Notes: generated by a model from the sequence alone, not told the origin. DNA of 64,000 nucleotides from Cylicocyclus nassatus (GCA_958299035.1 CATQJL010000316.1:22111676-22175675); one strand, 5' to 3'; positions 24,601 to 36,438 are shown, counted from the stretch's first letter. Program-made: numbers and translations.

Positions 24601-26792
24601 TTCGGTGGTACTCGAGGGGGAGGAGCAAAGAACTGGCCGTAATCCTCTTGTGACTTGCTAGGCATTGGCCCGGGTTGCTGATCAAACCTGGATCGACGTC
24701 CAGGCACTCCAGGAGCTGGTCCTGGACCTGGCCCAGGTCCAAGTCCAGGTCCCGGCATTGGAGGTGGCTCTCTCGTCATCCCACTTAGAAGAGAAGGGAT
24801 GGCCCCTACAGAAAAGTAGATCAGATCGTTGACGTCAAGAAGTTTGCTACTGATTCACAACATATCACTTTTTACAAACCTCTAGCGCGATCCTTTTCAG
24901 CCTCAATCTGCATGTCGATCTGAGCGATTTGTTGCATGATATGTTGAACATAGTTTTTATGCTGCTGTTCGTAACCAGCATACATTGCTTGCAGATTGAC
25001 TTCAATATCAGCAGCCAACTGAAGTAATAAATTCAAAGAGATCAAATGAAAGAAACGCACCTTGGCATATTCCGCAGCTTGTACAGCTTTTGCTGAAGAA
25101 TAAATTTGACTGGGATTCCGAAGTTGCTGGAAAAAAGAAACCAAACGTTTGGAAATGTACAGATATGAATATCGGTGATGGACAAAACTTATCTATTATT
25201 CAAATACCTTAAAGCACTGATCGTTGAAATATTTGTGGCCTTCCCAGACTCCTATTAGTTTGTCCAACTTTTGCTGCATGAGAGCATCTGTAGATAATTC
25301 CACAGTGAAAGCATACATCTGCGGGACGTAACGCGACAACATTTGCGTTTGTGAATCGAGACGTTTCCGCTGGCTAAACATTCATCTCACCAAGTGCAAA
25401 CGCTGACCTAACGAATGAAACTACCATTGATATGCCCAATCATTTATGACATAAAGAATGTTCAGTCGAAAATTATCGTTGGCTTGAGCATCTTTGACTC
25501 TAAATGAATAGAATGAATTTAAAAACCAAAGAGAATCAAAGTAACGAATAGAAAAATGCTCAAAATGAAATAATGGAAAAACATCAACAGGAATATGAGG
25601 TGCCAAACCTGCTCAAAAGATAAGTAAGAACAACTTCACGAAGCTGATCAGTCTGACAGTGCTCAAATATCCACTTCCGACTAGTCTAATAAAATAGCAG
25701 ACAGTGAATATTAATTGAGCTTCGCAATGCACTTGAAAAAAAAACAGTAACGATGAAAATAGCTTACCGAGACGAGATCTTTGGAGCTTTTTCCAGCATT
25801 CAGCTGATCCAGTAGGGCTGCAAGTGGTGCCACATCAAAATTGACATTAGCGAGGATCTGAGTCATTTTTTGAGACTCCGCTAGCAAAACCGCTTGTGCC
25901 ACTTGAGCCTAGAATAATGATTTAGTGAACCACCTAAACCAGAAAAGCAATTCGCACCTCTTTCATAGCAGGGATTGCATCATGATGAGCTTTGAGATTT
26001 CTCTCGCTATCAGTGATTTGCTGTCTGAGTTGCTCTTTTTGCGTATTCATTCTTTGCATAAATTCAGACTCGACAGGAGGTGGTGGTCCAAGAGGTGGGC
26101 AACCATTACCCGGATGCGGTGGCGGCATATTCAGAGGCGGAGGAGGACCACCCCGCACTAAAACGAAATTGTTGTATCAGACTTAAAAACTTATTTTCGG
26201 TGTTTACAAAGCAAATGTGAATCTCAGAAGAACACAACAGTAATCTACCATTTCAGAATTGGCTGCAAGTAATCGGAAGCATATCGGCACAATACCTTAG
26301 CCATTTTGAAGACTTGAAAAGGGTGTAAAAAATGCGACGAGAAAACAACAAGGCAGACTGGTACACATATGGAAGCCTGGATTGTACTCACGCTTTCGGA
26401 TCTCCATATCAACACAAAATCGATAATATTCGTTATATGGACCACCATAGAGAAAAGCGAATTTCGGATTCCCTTCCTGCTTTTCCATTGTCATCTTCTC
26501 AAAATCAGGACCATTTTTTGCAACAAATACTGCCAACCGTTCAATAGCAGTTCGCAGTTCCTCATCTGAACGATGACTTTGAGCTCAGAATGACCTGTAT
26601 ACGGATAATTTTAACACTAATTACGTACATAAATTACAGACTAAGGAAGCGAAACTAAAATCGTTAAAATACTGCTTCTCAATGTAAGTAGAGCTAAGAT
26701 GTAAAAGAAATATCACGAAGAATTGTCCAAAACGATAAAGCGTGTTACTGCCTACCTTGTGGAGGTCGAGGACGGTAGCCGTCATCACCCAT
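21662..26792 (-). CDS. CHERP: CHERP-type SURP/CID/SR/G-patch splicing factor, complete, 21 exons, 772 aa
   Basis: Ortholog of CHERP, a U2 snRNP-associated pre-mRNA splicing factor. Exons: 26756-26792, 26392-26565, 25958-26157, 25768-25908, 25609-25685, 25425-25499, 25208-25373, 25061-25126, 24880-25018, 24581-24805, 24411-24475, 24253-24315, 22960-23075, 22820-22907, 22658-22773, 22501-22587, 22309-22437, 22120-22197, 21927-22038, 21784-21878, 21662-21731; total 2,319 nt, in frame. Domains in order: SURP (FVAKNGPDFEKMTMEKQ...NPKFAFLYGG, about residues 20-60), Pro-rich linker, CID (RKWIFEHCQTDQLREVV..LNILYVINDW..CQRKR..VWEGHKYF), Gln-rich helix, Gly-Pro repeat (GPGLGPGPGPGPAPG), the CHERP signature YELPAGIMLPLMEIE and RMPPPVPPSQRLLSALDEFY, an Arg/Ser domain, and a G-patch (NKGAQLMQKMGWSGTGLGAS). 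Human CHERP is 916 aa; the shortening is in the central Pro/Gln-rich part. A TTTCAG acceptor precedes the ATG by 22 nt. First gene of a likely operon with emc-1. Confidence 0.93.
23076..24252. other. Long CHERP intron with inverted repeat
   Basis: The only intron above 1 kb in CHERP. It contains the inverted repeat at 23207-23295/23505-23597 and an 95-residue plus-strand open frame (23700-23987) that I do not recognise and do not call a gene. Confidence 0.6.
23207..23597. repeat. Inverted repeat with about 90-bp arms in CHERP intron
   Basis: Arms 23207-23295 and 23505-23597 are inverted copies at roughly 80% identity; the core TGGACGAGGAGTTATGAGCG is perfect. Each arm carries an internal ATCTGCAG before GAAC, resembling a splice acceptor, so a captured exon fragment is possible but unproven. 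Confidence 0.6.
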
Positions 26793-26815
26793 GGTTTGTC
26801 TGAACTACGATGAAC

Positions 26816-26817
26816 CT
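26816..26817 (-). promoter_or_regulatory. Probable SL trans-splice acceptor of CHERP gene
   Basis: The minus strand reads CTGCTTTCAG, then a 22-23-nt leader, then ATGGGTGATGACGG. As no upstream coding exon is required, this is the expected place for spliced-leader addition to the first gene of the operon. Confidence 0.55.
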
Positions 26818-27379
26818 GAAAGCAGGTATCTATACCGGAAGAACGATTAGCTCTACAGGAATAAAAAGAAATTTGATGAAAAATAACTACAAGAAGTTAG
26901 ATATGTGCCTCCCGGTGTTCATTTCAGTAGACTCATATTGTTGGTCTTCCTTTCATTCACACTTTGATTTGCAGAAAAATAAAGACTGTTCCATAAAAGA
27001 GGAAAAAAGTGGGAATAAATTAATTTGAGAAAAGAATGCCGCGCAACGCATGGCTAGCCCCAGCGCAGCGAATTGTCCGTCGAGCAAGCTGAGAACTGCG
27101 CAGGCCCAAACCGCAGCTGTCAGTCGATCAGCGGTTTTTTCAAAATGGTTATGAAACAGGGGAACTGATGAGTTTGCAGTCAAAAAGAAGGATGCAATAT
27201 ATACGTTATTATACGTACGGTGTTATACAGGGTTTGCCGTTTCTGAATAGCGTCGGATCAGATTTGGCCCGGATTATCCCCCTCGCTCTTTGTTGTGGGC
27301 GCGAGAATTTGGGACTAGCTGATTCCTTTTCGTTGCTAGGATAGAAAAGGGCAGTTTACTACTAGGGAAATATCTAATA
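26818..27379. other. Probable promoter region of the CHERP/emc-1 unit
   Basis: No gene recognised. The block 27036-27150 is GC-rich compared with its surroundings and lies about 250-350 bp upstream of the CHERP start, so it may include promoter elements; no specific motif is identified. Confidence 0.3.
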
Positions 27380-28671
27380 CTAGCTGGCTTACCCGGCTCC
27401 GCCGTATCCGGACCAAACTTGGCACACATACACTTCGGGCCCCGGCGGGTGTCACAGTCCACCTTTCGTTATCGATCGATGTCGATTTTACCGATTTTTA
27501 TCGATTTTTTTGCAGAGTTCACCTACAGGGCTAGGAATTGGCACAGGGGGGAAGTGAGCATGGGGATTCCGAATACAATATTAGTTTTCAGAATTATCGA
27601 TTACTTTTATTGTTTTTATCGATTTTTTGTAAATTTTGACATGCGAGGCTGGGATTTTGCACAGGGGGTAATCGAGCATGCTGATTACGAACACAATATT
27701 AGTTTTCAGGATCGTCCATTACTTTTATTCGATTTTATCGATTTTTTTTGTAAAGTTTGACCTGCGGGGCTGGGAGTTTGCACAGGGGGTAATCGAGCAT
27801 GCAGATTACGAATACAATATTAGTTTTCAAGATCGTCCATTACTTTTATCGATTCTATCGATTTTTTGAAAATTTGAGCTAGGGGGCTGGAATTTGGCAT
27901 AGGGGTGTAATCGAGCATGCTGATCACCCCCCTTGGGGATGATCAGCATGCTCGATTACCCCCCTGTGCCAACTTCCAGCCCCCTAGCTCAAACTTTGAA
28001 AAAAAATCGATAAAATCGATAAAGGTAATCGATAATCCTGAAAACCAATATTGTATTCGGAATCCCCATGCTCGATTACCCCCCTGTGCGAACTCCCAGC
28101 CCCGTAGCTCAAACTTTGCAAAAAAATCGATAAAATCGATAAAAGTAATCGATAATCCTGAAAACCAATATTGTATTCGGAATCCCCATGCTCGATTACC
28201 CCCCTGTGCCAACTCCCGGCCCCGTAGCTCAAACTTTGCAAAAAAATCGATAAAATCGATAAATGTAATCGATAATCCTGAAAACCAATATTGTATTCGG
28301 AATCCCCATGCTCGATTACCCCCCTGTGCGAACTCCCAGCCCCGTAGCTCAAACTTTGCAAAAAAATCGATAAAATCGATAAAAGTAATCGATAATCCTG
28401 AAAACCAATATTGTATTCGGAATCCCCATGCTCGATTACCCCCCTGTGCCAACTCCCAGCCCCGTAGGTGAACTCAGCAAAAAAATCGATAAAAATCGAT
28501 AAAATCGATATCGATCGATGACGAAAAGTAGCCTATGACACCCGCCGGGGCCCGAAGTGTATGTGTGCCAAGTTTGGTCCGGATCGGTTCAGAAATGGAA
28601 TTTTCTATTCGGAACATACGTACACACACACAGACAGACAGACAAACAGACATTCAGCTTTATATATAAGA
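27380..28671 (-). mobile_element. Helitron-like non-autonomous element carrying a palindromic 120-bp repeat array
   Basis: On the minus strand it begins TCTTATATATAAAGCTGAAT at 28671 and ends GGTAAGCCAGCTAG at 27380, followed by T. The ends match the 221-bp element at 15161-15381. The 3' subterminal segment lacks about 33 bp present in the copy at 39.1 kb (GCCGTATCCGGACC is a deletion joint). The interior is the repeat array described at 27480-28500. No protein-coding gene: the long open frames on both strands arise because the 120-bp period is a multiple of three. Confidence 0.7.
27480..28500. repeat. 120-bp tandem repeat in two opposing arrays
   Basis: Right-hand array, about 27940-28480: five direct units of exactly 120 bp (CCCCATGCTCGATTACCCCC...TCGATAAAATCGATAAA...AACCAATATTGTATTCGGAAT) with only a few substitutions between units. 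Left-hand array, about 27480-27925: three to four more diverged units in the opposite orientation. The symmetry centre is CTGATCACCCC/GGGGATGATCAG at about 27920-27946. Confidence 0.9.
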
Positions 28672-28709
28672 CCAGTCCAAAGCGCCGCTTCGCGGCGCTT
28701 TGGACTGGC
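28671..28709. repeat. Strong GC hairpin abutting the Helitron-like element
   Basis: CCAGTCCAAAGCGCCGC + TTC + GCGGCGCTTTGGACTGG, a perfect 17-bp stem with a 3-nt loop. On the minus strand it ends CTGG immediately before the 5' TC of the element at 27380-28671. A GC hairpin ending in CTRR is a Helitron 3' terminus, so this may be the 3' end of the RepHel-bearing Helitron. Confidence 0.55.
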
Positions 28710-29363
28710 TGTGTCTGTGTAAAATGGGATGTGTTTAGAATTTCTGAAGTTTTGTGTTCTCCTAACCAAAGTACGACGCGATCGTTCAAACTTAAATTAG
28801 GTGAAATTAAAATGGCTTTAGCCTTATACGCGCGCCTCTTAAAAGCTACCACATTAGAAAAAAGTAAAATTGAACTGTAGCAACGAATGCGATCGACGTT
28901 GATAAATTTTAGATTCAAATGAAGTCCAAAAATCACAAATCAAAATTCATGTGCAGAACAGGATGCGCTGAGCACTAAATAAACAGGGAGATGAGCATTA
29001 ATACTTCAAACTATACGAAAATTAAAAATACGACATGAGCTTTGAACATGGGGACATGTAAAGTGTCAGCTGCGTTGAACTCTAAATTCAAGTGAAGTAG
29101 AAATTATTCATTGCTGTCGTCAGGCATGAAAGGCATGAAAAGAGAGGATAGGCTTATTTATGCGCATAACTCTGAGCTGCGAACGAAAATAATTGTGAGA
29201 TTTTATTTTCAAGAATTTTAGAAAAGTGAAAAAAGTTCAAAAAAGCACTATGCGTTCTGATCTAAATCTACGACTCAGCTTCCTTGCTATAATTCCATCT
29301 CAGCTTTTTCGTGAGCTGTCATCATTCTTTCGCATGGCTGTGTGCCGTTCTTCTCCATTTTTG
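28710..29363. other. Probable 3' non-coding part of the autonomous Helitron
   Basis: Between the RepHel stop codon and the terminal hairpin. No gene or further repeat seen. Confidence 0.4.
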
Positions 29364-32300
29364 CTAATTAAGGACTGCTCTTATCACTACGTTCTTTACC
29401 CTCTCTTCCTTCTTGTGCACTTTAACTCCATCCTTTGTTCTAGCCCTAGATAGTGCAACATAAAGTTGTCCATGTGAGAACACTTCCGTTCCAAGGGAGA
29501 TGCCTACGCGAGTCAAACTCTGTCCTTGAGCCTTATTTATCGTCATCGCGAAGGATAAACGAACGGGGAATTGCGTCCTTCGTAGTCGGAAAGGAACTGC
29601 TGTGTCGTTATAGTTGTCTATGCGAGGAATCAAGGTAAATTTTCCTTTCCGATCTCCGGATGCGAACCGACATCCCAAGATAAAACGTCCGAAGTGCGTG
29701 ACGATTAACCTCGTCCCATTGCATAGCCCATTTCGAACATTAAGATTTCTCAATAGCATGATTATTGAACCTTCTTTCATTCTCAGATTGTGTGGAGGAA
29801 GTCCAGCCGGTGTCATACTGTTCAGGAATTCCGGAGTGTATTCATTTGCTTGCACATTATCACTGATCACATCATCAGCACTCTTGTACTCATGAACTTG
29901 CCCAGGAAGCTTACTCAGTACTTCTTCATTAATTCGATCAACTTCAATATTGCGTGGAGCGAGTATCGCGCGCTCACTCAAGGTGTCGAAGTCGGTTAGC
30001 AAATCGCCGAAAACCTCATCAATGAGGTTACCGTTGGATACTATTTCAGAGGGAAGTTGGATCCGGCCCATTTCATCTTCTTCTGCCTCTCCATTTCCAA
30101 CGCTTAGCAAAAAATCACACCATGAGGAGCCGGAATCTGCAGCTCTTATGTTCGTCGAAAGCGTATGCTTGCGAAATGATCTCCAAAGAAGACTGTTTTT
30201 CAAGCATGCGTCAGTCATGTCGCTTTCACTACCGCGCTCTATTATTGGAAGCACTTGCCGGAAGTCACCACCTAAGACAACTATTTTGCCGCCAAAAGGC
30301 TTGTCATTGCACATCAGATCCTGAAACAGACGATCGACTGCCTCAAGGGAGTAATTTGGAACCATGCTCACTTCATCCCAAATAATGACATCTGCTTCCT
30401 TGAGGGGAGTGGCTTCTTTAGCCTCACGACGTAAGGTACATTCCCGGTTTCCTCCTCTCACATTCAGTTTGAAGGTAGAGACAGCTGTTCTTCCCTCGGG
30501 CAGCAAATTCGCGGCCACACCTGTCCATGCTACACATAAGACAGACCTGTGCTGACTCTTCAATATGTGATACACGGTATTGTACAGATAAGTTTTTCCA
30601 CTACCTCCAGGACCATCGACGAAGTGAAGCTTGGACCGACTGGAGTTGAAGGAGGCCAAAATGCTGTCTGCTATTGATTTCTGTAAAGCATTCAGACATT
30701 GGTACATCGCTCGGCCTTTCTGCTCGTGAGAGGAGTATTCGGTCTGATCTGCCAACACTGGCCGATTCTGTGCAGGTGGTTTGACCGTTTCGGCCAGGTC
30801 GTAGCGCATGATTTGCAGTCTGTCGTAAACATCGAAATAAGCGAGCGCTTCTGCATCAGATGGAGTAGCTCCTCTGTGGATGAAGTCTTCAGCCATCTCG
30901 CTTTTGAAACGGTCATATAAATGCCTCGGATCATTGATTTCACAGAATGCAAGCAAGCAACTGAATAATGCACGCAACTCCGCAGGCATCTGAAATGCAG
31001 CAGCTTCTTCTAAGCAGCTTTCATAGTGCGAGTCGTCATGAAGTAAACCCAGAGCACGAACAGCATCCAGGAATGTTGGGTGCGCATACCCCTCAACAGT
31101 TCGGAGATCTTCGAAAGAGCGCATGTTTTTTCGATGAAGGAGCAGCATGCGTAGGCTAAACCTTTCAGGTTCGGTTGGAGGGCCGATATGCATGCGACCA
31201 ATTTGGCGATCACCTCTACCTCTTCTCTTCCACTTTCGTGTTGCTCGTACGAATGTGAAATGCTCGGGCAACTGGTGGTAGAAAAGATTTCGTGGATCAA
31301 TCCCTGCATTTGATGATCCACTCTCGTTCTCCAAAACCTCATACTCGTTGTTTAGTTTGAACCATGCCGTTAACATAGAATCTCTAGACGCCTCTCGGAT
31401 TGCTGCTTCACGTTCTTCACCTGATTGAAATGTCACCGTTTGAAAATCAGGAAGGTGAACGGCCAGACGATAGACAGTATCGGATTTAAACTGACTGTCA
31501 TACATAAAAATATGGTGCAGGGCCTCTGGCGAGCATACATAGCGAGCATCAAGATGTGCTCGAATCTCGTCGGAGCACTGTGGGTGATCCTGTTGCAGCA
31601 GTCGCAGTGATGCTCTGTCTGGTCCCTTGTAGACGTACTTGTATAAGTACTTGACTGCTTGCACATAACCACAGATTTCCAAGTTTATGTGTGCATTAAG
31701 CAGCAGCAACAGGTAGCGATTATAAGGCACTACGTCTCTGTTGTCAAAGGTTTGGTCTCTAGCCGTTATGCTACAACCGTCATTTGGTCTTTTGTACTTG
31801 GGATAGCCGTCCACTTCAATGTCAGTAGTTTCTCTGAAATCCTTGCGGTATCGCTTAGAGCATACTCCATTTACCATGCATGAAGCAGTTGGGTTGTCTA
31901 TACCACATCTTCGATGAATCATGTTCCTCGCGACTATGCTGTAAAGGCGGGCATTCTCAGATGCACTTGGAAGGTAAGCCTGAACAGCTGCATCAGCAGC
32001 CTCGCAAGTCCTCGGTTTTGCATCTGCAGTCATTATAAGCAGCATATGGCAATGGGGAAGACCTCTTTTTTGCCATTCTACGATCCCGACATAAGCAGCA
32101 ACACAGCCCAAGATGTTTTTTTCAAAAAGGTGAGTTTGAAGGACGTCCAGCTTCCGTTTGAACACCCGTGTCACCAAATCTGGACGATCAGAAGCGGTCT
32201 GGCCAGGATGTAAGTTCTCAGTTATCTCTCTCCATTTTGGGTTGCACGTAAATGTAAGAAAGTAGTCGGGTTTTCCGTACCTTGCAACTATAGACATGGC

Positions 32301-34698
32301 ATCTTGGTAAGACTGATGCATGGCGCGAGGACTGCCTGGAAACGATGATGGCAAAATAACTCGCCTTCCTGGTGGTCCGTCCGCGTTATCGCTGGTCAAA
32401 TGATCCACGAGTCCCCTATAACTGTCAATTCGCAGCTCTTTCTGGTGTGTACGCGTATAGTTAAGTCGATTTTGCTCAATTTTGACGTACGCATCGACCA
32501 CAAATTGTTGCATGAGCTTTCCGGCGTGGTGAAGCGGGTTAAAAGATTGGCGTATGGCGAGCAAATATGAGTAGAACTCGCGTTGACTTATTCGCGTGCG
32601 AATACGACCGCTTGGATTTTTGGTCAAATCGACATGCCACCCTAATCCTCCCCTAGGAAATAACAGAGGGTAGGTTAGTGGGTCACAACGACCGTCGATG
32701 TCTGGTATTTTCTGCAGGTTTCCTCCTCTATGGTGAATAGCAAGAGAGCGCTTCGATGGGACATCACCATCTTCGCCAACGTAAACAACGGCGATTTCGT
32801 TTGCGGCTGGTACATTATAACGGCGACGGTCCAGGTTAGGAGAATCATCGAAGATAAGGCGAATTGTTGGTAATTGTTTGCCATCTTCACGGGCGCGTCG
32901 CTCTTCGTCTGCAGCTACATCTCCCATCATCTTGAGCGAAGCAGCATAACTGTTATTAGCATGTAACCATGAGGTCAACTGCTGCATTACAGTAGCATCA
33001 CAACGTGCATTCGCAGGATTCCCACTTCTTTCCGCTGCTGCGGTGTCTGTGTCCAGAATGTACACTTGTCCAAACTGTGGACGAACACCTTCCGGTGGCG
33101 TCAGAGGGCCTACATAGTGATAGATCTGGCCGTGAATTCTGTAGCAGTATGGCCCAGAACCACGAGGAGTATCTACTTGAGCACCCATTGAAGCCATGGC
33201 AAGGGCGCTGTTATAAGACCGGATGTGCTCGCGAAAATTTGTGCAGAGTTTGCTCGTTCCAGTGTAGAATGAACGTAGAAGTTCCGGGAAATTTTCGAAC
33301 AAATCTAAGGAGATGTTGCCGAAATTACAGCAGATATTAAAGCATCCGTTTTTAGGTTTTGCCTCGCTTGAGAAAAAAAGGGCACCACAACGGTTGCAGC
33401 TGGTGTTCATAGATCCCATGTAGTTCTCTTCCGTGTCATGATTCGTCAAGGCTATACCAAGATTGCGCGGCGATCGCCGGCGGTGTACAGAGTTTCGTAC
33501 AGAACTCAACTAAACATTTCACTTATCAATTTGATTTCACAGAGCACTATAATTGCGCATAAATCAGCATACCTGGGTCGGAGACAGCTCCGTGGATGTG
33601 CTTGGTAAGACGGTGAATGGAATATTTGAGTGATGTTCCACATGAGAGTGACTGACTGAAAAAAATAAAACTTGGCTCGCCATAATTTCGTATTCATCCA
33701 TGCTTTCATGCTCACAGGGCGGTAGGCTTTGAGGAGGCAAAGCATTTAGGTTGTTCTCAATTGCTCCATTAAAATGTACTACTCTCAAAGCAGGATCAGG
33801 AGTGAGTAGTACGTATTCATCATGTAAAGGCTGAAATTTAGAGTCCCTTTAGTCCACGACAGATAATTTTCTGCTTCCTATTCGATCTACCTGTATTGTT
33901 AGATCTTTCAAAGGTACGTAGGCAGACGTGGAAGGCAAAGGTCTGGAAGCACTCTCATCCAAATAAGGTACAGATGCGTTGTGTTGAAACTCGTCTTCGG
34001 AAGTATTGAGTCTCTGAACATTTTTATGTCCTTAAGAACGCCATGCATTACTCCTGATGCTCCTCTAGAGAACGTTATGGAGTCATGCTAGCAATGGTAC
34101 CTGGCTTATCAAATCCTTAAAGTTTATCATTGATCGTTGGCCAGAAAATGCATCACGGGTGCCCGAGTGCTGCAGCGGATCAGCCTGAAATCTCCTTTCC
34201 CTTTCCCAAGTGCCTGCTTGCTATAAATCATACCTCAGGTGTTGCTTCTTGGGTAGAGAAGGCAACAAATGCATCATTACGCGCAACATCAGAAGGATTG
34301 CCCTTAACAACATTGCCTTACTTCGAAAAAAAAAAACCCAGGAAATGTAAGCCAACCATAACATTTTCTTCCAGAGCTTCTCTTGAGTTTGCACCAAATT
34401 CTTCTTGACTGCTATGATGTTGTTTGAGCAAGTTGTTGTTTTGTGCACGTTGTTTTCTCCTAACATCTGCCAATGAACGCAAGCGCAATGATCGCTGTTC
34501 TTCCGTTTCGGTTGATCTTCTTAATTTACGTCTTTCTGTATCATTCGCGAGGCGTTCCAGTCTCCGCTCTTCGGTCTCTTTCATTCTTCTCAACCTGGAT
34601 CTTTCGGCCTGGGCCGCTAACCGCTTCTTACGCTTATCTTCAGGTTCATTACGTCTATTGAATGCCATTTGTTCAGCTTTCTTTCGCTGCCGCTCTTC
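29364..34698 (-). CDS. Helitron RepHel transposase (HUH Rep + Pif1-type helicase)
   Basis: Rolling-circle transposase of an apparently intact Helitron. The large exon 29364-33509 holds 1,381 open codons. It opens with a Cys motif (CNRCGALFF...CCNFGN, exon residues 38-64), the Helitron-like N domain, then HUH Rep signatures: FLTFTCNPKW (417-426), GLPHCHMLLIM (483-493) with the His-x-His, and the two-tyrosine KYLYKYVYKG (620-629). The helicase follows: Walker A GPGGSGKT (966-973), Walker B IIWDE (1042-1046), GGDFRQVLPI (1080-1089), then INKAQGQSL and YVALSRAR near the end. Upstream coding exons read from splice sites: 33573-33830 (ending LSPTQ, phase 0 into the large exon), 33891-34013, and about 34320-34698 (Arg/Glu-rich repeats such as ERRLERLANDTERRKLRR, typical of Helitron N-termini). 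The donor of the last is uncertain because it lies beside a poly-A/T tract. True 5' end not found. Confidence 0.93.
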
Positions 34699-35257
34699 CT
34701 GAAATCGACCTATTTTTTACGGCCTGTCTCCATTGGCTCGTTACTACAGATACCAACAAACATTCTCAGTAACTATTCTCACCATGTCTAGTAGTGGCCG
34801 CTTCCGCAAACATCTCCCTGATAACGGTTGAAGCGGCAACTATAATACCTCGTAATCTACACCTTATTAGAGTCCTCAAGAAGGCTGCACACGATAATAG
34901 TACCTCAATTTCCTCCAGTGGTCCGTGAACACTTTCATTCGGTTGCCGTTGAGAGCAGGTTGGCTATTCTTCTGATTGTGGTCGTACGCGAGACTCCAAA
35001 TGGTGGGAAGGCCACTCAACAACGTTTGATTGGGTTGTTTTATACATGTCCGACTGTCTGCCACTGCTGACGCTTGGTTGCTTATATGATTGCAGTGCCT
35101 AAAACATAGTATATAATAGCTAAAATCACTCTGCAGCATTACTAACCTCATTCGAATCCATATGTCCTTTATAAAAGTATCGACTTGAATTCCTTGCTCT
35201 ACTCTACCACACTTGACAAAGTCCGGCACGGAGCATGTAATGAAGCTGCCTAAAACT
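34699..35257 (-). other. Upstream part of the Helitron, exons unresolved
   Basis: The 5' part of the RepHel transcription unit probably lies here. A minus-strand frame 34876-35229 is open for 117 codons, but I cannot connect it by splice sites to the first recognised exon. No 5' TC terminus was identified. Confidence 0.35.
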
Positions 35258-36438
35258 GCTAATTTCGATCATTGTCTAGCGTTGAGATCTAGTCTACAGT
35301 CTAAGCAGGCTATGGAAATCGGTTCAATTTCGATATCTAGCAATCATAACAGGTGGTTTTGAGAACACATTGGAAGTGGAAATGGCATCACCGTATCATA
35401 ACCGTAAGCTTTGATTTCCAAAAAACGCTCACCAACTGTGAATTTTATGAAATTTTGCTTAAAAACAGCGTACATTTAGATTGCAGATGAGTGCCCAAAA
35501 TCGAGAGCATTAATACAATAATTGTCATCTTGGACGTTTTTTTTTTCAGAGATTCAAAATCACCGTCAACTTCTTCCACATGAACAGTTTCGGATCGTAA
35601 TAGTTTGAGAAATAAAGCGATAGCTCCTTTAGACAAACTCTTTTCATCCAACATTCCACCATAATCTTTGGGTATTCACAGATATAATAAGAAACTGATA
35701 TTTGAGTGAATAAATGATAACTGTGAAATGTTCTACTCAAAAAACGATCAGTTTTACGTTTGAAATAATTTGTGAGTAATCTAAAAAAAAGTTTTCCACT
35801 GCAACCGCATCAGAAGTAGAAAAAAGGTTACTCGTTCCTTTCTGATTTATGGAACTGGCTAGTTTCGATCACTGTCTAGCGTTAAGATCTAGTCTATAGT
35901 CTAGGCCAGCTATGGAAATAGGTTCAGTTTCGATATCTAGCAATCATGACAGGTGGTTTTGAGAACACACTGGAAGTGGAAATGGCATCATCGTATCATA
36001 ACCGTAAGCTCTGATCTCCAAAAAACGCTCAGCAACTGTGAATTTTATGTAATTTTGCTTAAAAGCAGCGTACATCCAGATTGCAGATGAGTGCCCAAAA
36101 CTGAGAGCATCAATACAATAATTGTCATCTTGGAAGTTTTTTTTTTCAGAGATTCATAATCACCGTCAACTTCTTTCACATGAACGATCGTAATAGTTTG
36201 AGCACTAAAGCGATCCTTTAGACAAACTCTTTCATCTAACATTCGCACCATAATCTTTGGGTATTCACGGATATAATAGAGAAAATGATATTTGAGCACA
36301 ACTGTGAAATGTTCTATTCAAAAAACGATCAGTTTTACGTTTGAAATAATTTGTGAGTAATCTAAAAGAAAGTTTTCCACTGCAACCGCATTAGAAGTAG
36401 AAAAAAGCTTACTTATTCCTTTTTGATTCATGGAACTG
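35258..36438. repeat. Tandem duplication, about 610-bp unit
   Basis: Unit 1 about 35258-35860 and unit 2 about 35868-36438 align end to end at roughly 90% identity, with small deletions (about 20-30 bp) in unit 2. Both start near TTTCGATCA.TGTCTAGCGTT and end near TGATT.ATGGAACTG. Each contains a minus-strand stretch that stays open and similar (SLKKKTSKMTIIVLMLS), but frames upstream are shifted relative to each other, so I do not call a gene. Confidence 0.85.

Noticed and set aside
26245..26448. Possible extra CHERP exon on the minus strand
   Set aside because: No combination of splice sites keeps the reading frame into the next exon, whereas joining 26392 directly to 26157 keeps it perfectly (phase 1 to phase 1) and both flanking exons match the family.
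27917..28471. Long open frames on both strands (169 and 184 codons) with a repeated peptide
   Set aside because: They are produced by a tandem repeat whose 120-bp period is a multiple of three; both strands are open at once and there is no start, splice or coding bias.
27940..28480. Regularly spaced direct repeats, considered as a CRISPR-like array
   Set aside because: The units are contiguous 120-bp copies without unique spacers, in a eukaryotic genome.
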